Positions 59,821-64,000 of a stretch of 64,000 bases of DNA are shown here, in pieces (positions within the stretch are counted from its first letter, which is position 1; each line of letters opens with the position of its first letter). Origin of the DNA: Epithemia pelagica (Eukaryota > Bacillariophyta > Bacillariophyceae > Surirellales > Surirellaceae); NCBI GenBank assembly GCA_946965045.2, contig OX337242.1, positions 124,001 through 188,000 of the forward strand, in the 5' to 3' direction. The notes under the pieces are model-generated. The model did not search any database, was not told where the DNA came from, and worked only from the letters and a program-made list of their open reading frames with translations. A program made the translations under genes and the position numbers.

Positions 59821-59841
59821 ATTCCAAACCCTGCCACCAAG

Positions 59842-60266
59842 ATCTCTTTGGGAAACCAAATACCAAATCTTTTCTGCGAAAGAGACCAAGAAGAGAGCAT
59901 GAATGAGATTTCTTCCTTGCCCCCATTAAGTTGGGCTTTGCCTATCTACCATGGGTTCTGCGGCTAACAATTACCACCGCACGAGTATAGTCAGGTTCGC
60001 GGAACCTAGCAGCCGACAGGTCAGGTACTCTACCGTAGATCGATTCATAGATCCAACAACCATGTGTATATTGAAATCTCTGGAGTGAACAAACGAGTGA
60101 GTCGTCTCTTTCTCAGGAAAACTAGTTTACAACTACTCCGCAATTCACCCCTCTACTAGAAATTAGCCATCGTTATTCGTACTCACACATTCCACAAATC
60201 AACAAACCCAACACACCAGATACATATTATGTCACAGACACAGACAGACAAACATACACATACGAA
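59842..60266. other. Intergenic, no gene
   Basis: This is the right flank of the hAT element and 3' flank of the next gene. It has a CACA/GACA-rich run near 60230-60262. No tRNA or gene was found. Confidence 0.4.
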
Positions 60267-61452
60267 CTAAATGCTGGGAACGTCTTGGAGCGGATTGTTG
60301 CTGTTGAAGGTAGTGGCGCGAGGGATATACATGGAGGCAGTTTCCGTTGCGTTGTCGTCGTTCTTGTCGATGCGATCCTGCGAGGGGATAGCGGGAACCA
60401 CCCGCCGTTGCCCCGGCGGGTCGTGTTCCACGGCAGGCAGGTACGTGGGTCCCGAGTGGTGCAGTGCCCCATCTCCTCCAAAGGTAGAAGAGGACAAGAG
60501 GGAGACGGAACTACTGGGTGGAAGCATCACGGACGATTTTCGGGTGCGACTGGACCACGAAACAAGATCGGCCGCAGCTCCACCGTTGGCGGTCGCCTTC
60601 CTTGTCGTCGTTGTTGTGGTTGTCGTGTCGGGCAAGGCTTTGGGGTGGTAGCACGCCTTTTGGAGGGGATCCAAAAACGTATCTCGTACATATTCCGCCA
60701 CGAGACGATCCGATTCGCCCAAGGCCCGGTCAAAAAATACCGCATCCGGTGGCGTATAGTCTGTCATGTCGTCGTCGAAGTCCAAATCCATGTCATTTCC
60801 CATGAGACTGTCCGCGCTACTACAACCACGACAGAGTCGTTGTTGCCGTTCGAGGGATTGCACATATTTGGAATAACCCAGTACTTCGGCCGAGGTGAGC
60901 CAAACATCGTTGAGAAATTGGCGCGGATTGGTTGTCAAGGACAAGGAGGGCAAGGTCGTGGACCGTACCAATTGCTCTTCGTTCTGCAGGGGTGCTTCCA
61001 GCGATATCATGCCACTGGGGACCGTAATATCTTCATCGTCAGAGTCATCCTCGTCCGTTTCGGCGGTACTCGAATCCATGGACGGCACAGATCGGTTGCG
61101 CAACGTTTGCAAATCGGCTGCCGGCGGCGCCGCCTTGGAACTAGAAGTAGGTGGTGTGGTTGGTGGTGGTGGGTCCACGACCAAAAGGGTACTCGATGGT
61201 TCAAATGCTTTGTTGTTGTTGCTGTTTTGACTGGAAAAAGATGCGTCCCTGGTGCTACTACTCTTGTCGTCGGTGGGAACTGCGGTGGGCCGGTTGGCCG
61301 CCGTATTCTCCTTATCCGTATGGGTCATTGTAGTACCAACATGTTTGCTGTTTGTGGTATTCGTACTGCTGGTAGATTTGCGACCACGCCAAGAAAATCG
61401 CCGAGAAGAGAGTGAAGTACTGCGTTTCTTGGAATCCGTCGCGAGTGGTGTC

Positions 61453-61505
<53 letters not shown>

Positions 61506-63794
61506 GGTTTTGGTAGTGCTGTTGCTGCTGCTCTCACTAGGAGCGTCTCCTCCTCGTTTGATGGTGGTAGAAGAAGGAGACACTGGAGAGGACCGTGGTG
61601 GTCGTGGTGGTACCCCGCCATGGGAAGAAGTGGTCCGAGGGGGAACCACCGTCTTGTTGTTGTATGTGTTGTTGTTGTCCTTGTCGTCGTGTGGAATGGT
61701 AGTTGTGGAAGAAGGAGGAGGAGGAGCGGTGACTATTCCTCCTGCCAAAGTATCACGCTGAGTCCGTTGACGAATCAATTCGTACGAATCTTCCTCAACA
61801 CAGGTTTGCAACAAGAGCAAGGTCTTTTGCTCCTTATTATTCTTCTTCTTGTCTTGTTCGACGGCGTGTTTGTTGTCGCTTTGTGGAACGGGTGGACCGG
61901 TCGATCCTGCCAGTCCCATGGTTGTCGTGTCGTTGGACTGGACTCTGGTTCCCGACGTGTCATTGTCAACGTTCTTGGTGGTGGGTATGGGTGGCAATCG
62001 TTCGACGGAATAGTGCCGATGGGGCGAGGGTGTCGGAGTCGCACTGCGATGTCGTGGAGAAGCAGCCGGCGTCGTGGTACGGGACGAGGGTGGCACCACG
62101 GATCGACCCCGCGAACGACGTCGGTTGTGTGGACGATCGACACTGTTGGACCGCGATCGAAGACGACGAGGAGGCGGACCCGGACGACGAACCGGACTGG
62201 GACTAGCACGACGAGGAAGAGGAGAATGTGACTGGTTGATATTGTTGTGGATCGCTGCATTGCTTGTTGTTGTAGTGTGGGACGAACGAGATTGACTGGA
62301 ACTCTTGCTCTCGTTGTTGTTGTTGTTGTTGCGGCGACGAGGGATCCCCAGACTGGTGGACCGCAGTGTCGATGGAGACGGAGAGGATCGTCCGGTCGTT
62401 GTTGGTGGCGATGTCGCAGAAGAAGAAGAAGAAGATGATGATGAGAAAGAGGAAGAAGAAGGGGCAGCTTGTACACTATTACTGCGAGAATGATCCCGAG
62501 TTGGTGGTAATGGTGGTGATGAGGCCTCCTTCTCCGAGAATTCCTGCGGCGTTTCCTTGTCGTTTGTCTCTCTGTGCGTTGGACGGTTCGAGGGAAAAAG
62601 TTCGTCGTCGTCATAATTGTCTTCGGGAGGTTCCAAACACGCTAGAGATGCCGAAATCACTGCCGCCAGGGTGTTGGTGCTTGGATTGCTTGCCACAACG
62701 GATAATGTCGAAGAAGAAGAAGAAGAAGAAGAAGAAGAAGAAGAAAAGGATGACGAGATGTCACTTGTTTGGTGAGCAGCCGGGACACTACTGCGAGAAT
62801 GATCCCGAGTTGGGAGTGATGAGGCCTCCTTTTCCGAGAGCTTCTGCTGGGTTTCCTTGTCGTTTGTCTCTCTGTGCTTTTGACGGCTCGTGTTTCTGGG
62901 AAAAGGTTGGTCGTCCTCAAAGTCGTTGTCGGGAGGTTCCAAACACGCTAGAGATGCCGAAATCACCGCCGCCAGGGTGCTTGTGGATGGCGTGTTGACC
63001 AGGACGGATCGTTTCTTGTTGTTGGTATTGTCCTCGTCGTCATCGTCGTCATCGGTAAATTGTTCCATGAGAATGGGTGGATGGACCGAGGCCCTCCGAG
63101 AATGGCTTTTTCCTCCTCGTTCCTTGTTTCCGCGGTGCTCGGATGGTCCAGCAGTGCTGGTCGTGTTGGTTGTACCGTGCTGGAGTGTCTTGTTGTAGTT
63201 TTTGTGGTTGCGTTCTTCCAGTACTGGTGGTGCTTCTTGTTTGGGTGGTGGTGGTGGTTCTTGTGTTTCTTTTTCATCTTGTTTTGGGTCTTGTTCCGTG
63301 TCAATTTCCACCACATAAAAGGGATCATCCTTCTTGTTGTTGTTGCCGTTGGCTGCTGGTGTAAATGGTTTGGCTGGCACACGAACGCTGTTGCTCCTAC
63401 TTCGGCTCCTACTGGTACGACGACCATGACGATCCAAGGAGGCGTTGCGGGTCGATCTTGTTCGAGACGGAGACGACGAAGCAGCAGAATGATGAGTGGT
63501 GGTTGCATGACTGCTGGCATCTTCTTTGCTGGTTCGAGAAGCTGTTTCCTCGTGGGGTTGCACACGGACGCTGCGACTGACACTGCGGCTGCTGGTACGA
63601 CGACCATGACGACGATCCAACGAGGGGTTGCGGCTCGGTCTCCCTCGAGAAGAAGAAGAAGCAGTAGAGTGGTTCGTGGTGGCATGGCTGCTGCCATCTT
63701 CTTTGCTCGTTCGAGACGCAGTTTCCTCGTAAGGCTGACTTTGTGGCAAAGAATACGAGTCTCGAACCATTGTGTTGGTAGTAAAAGGAGGCAT
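60267..63794 (-). CDS. Large Ser/Asn-rich protein with internal duplications, unknown function
   Basis: The protein has 1175 residues from the ATG at 63794 (MPPFTTNTMVRDSYSLPQSQ). Two internal duplications are visible: an Arg/Ser-rich pair near residues 20-140 (EETASRTSKEDGSSHATT and EETASRTSKEDASSHATT), and a pair near 270-450 sharing STLAAVISASLACLEPP and ETNDKET. The latter segment is hydrophobic and may be a short helix. An Asn run of about 18 residues is encoded by a TTG/CAA-type repeat. The last ~250 residues contain the only foldable-looking part (PRQFLNDVWLTSAEVLGYSK, then DAVFFDRALGESDRLVAEYV). The Arg/Ser repeats resemble those of RNA-splicing factors, but no RNA-binding domain is present. 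I do not recognise the family. Confidence 0.65.
61453..61506. repeat. (TTG)18 microsatellite coding for poly-Asn
   Basis: About 54 bases of pure TTG repeats lie within the gene at 60267-63794 and read as AAC codons on the minus strand. Length variation between strains is likely. Confidence 0.9.
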
Positions 63795-64000
63795 GCTTCT
63801 AGAGAGAGTGTGTGTGTGTATTGTTGTTCTGTCTCTTTTTCTCGAAGCGAAAGAAGAGTGTTTCTCCCCAGATATCTCAAAAATCTCTCTCTAGTAGAAA
63901 ATGAGGAGAGGATTGCAATCCATCAACCGCTGTCGTTCTTGTTGCTGTGCCTGTGTAGAGATTTATCCCTTGTTTTGTCGCCTTCGTTCTTGATGCCGTC

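Larger units (their letters stand above)
53053..59833 (+). mobile_element. Complete hAT DNA transposon (6781 bp) carrying a DNA glycosylase gene
   Basis: The left end CAGGGTTTTGAATTCC (53053-53068) and the right end read inwards CAGGGTTTGGAATTTCC (59833-59817) are imperfect inverted repeats of hAT type. CCACCAAG flanks both sides without mismatch (53045-53052 and 59834-59841), the 8-bp duplication expected of hAT. Inside are two long open genes in convergent orientation: a hAT transposase (53667-57302) and an endonuclease III-like glycosylase (57409-59277), with 106 bases between their stops. Both subterminal regions are AT-rich and full of GGAATTG/CAATTCC-like repeats. Nothing appears broken, so the element may be autonomous. 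Perfect duplications suggest a young insertion. Confidence 0.93.

Overview
The window looks like nuclear DNA of a photosynthetic stramenopile, most likely a pennate diatom. Evidence: a protein with an ER signal followed by an FA-FVP motif of the type that targets proteins to secondary plastids; a Copia gag of the diatom type; two members of a GQVG-CxxC domain family that I recall as expanded in stramenopiles; spliced genes with short GT-AG introns; and many long, Ser/Thr/Gln/Asp-rich single-exon proteins. This is an inference from sequence alone.

Layout. 1-758 is the 5' end of a Copia gag on the minus strand, followed by non-coding DNA unusually rich in GTAC. 2110-12627 is a large imperfect palindrome. 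Each arm carries the same TPR-like gene. The left arm alone holds a complete Ty3/Gypsy retrotransposon (2173-7886) with 5-bp target duplications, and the right arm keeps the matching empty site. A foldback MITE and a 200-N assembly gap lie near the palindrome centre, and the gap is flanked by a 526-bp direct duplication that is probably an unmerged contig overlap. 12678-14036 is a TIR element with a second TIR element nested inside it.

15366-22098 is a cellular block: a plastid-targeted NTF2/SnoaL-like protein, a five-exon ABCF ATPase and a syntaxin-5-like Qa-SNARE, the last two divergently transcribed. 22576-26985 holds a SET-domain gene with a probable frameshifted tail, a tandem array of six 14-bp palindromes, and a Crypton-type tyrosine recombinase with a C-terminal GCR1_C-like domain. 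Two short TIR elements follow (27267-27837 and 27978-28408).

28814-52503 is mostly cellular but poorly characterised. It contains disordered proteins, an unusual ubiquitin-like/ubiquitin-like/2OG-oxygenase/RING fusion, and two paralogous GQVG-CxxC proteins. 33-38 kb and 45.5-49.6 kb show no convincing genes. 53053-59833 is a complete hAT transposon with CAGGG termini and perfect 8-bp target duplications. It carries a hAT transposase and, convergently, an endonuclease III/NTH1-like DNA glycosylase as apparent cargo. 60267-63794 encodes a long repetitive disordered protein.

The most notable candidate system is the hAT element that carries a DNA glycosylase. A weaker parallel is the SET-domain gene next to the Crypton recombinase. 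Both would fit mobile elements carrying their own repair or chromatin factors, but that function is hypothesis only.
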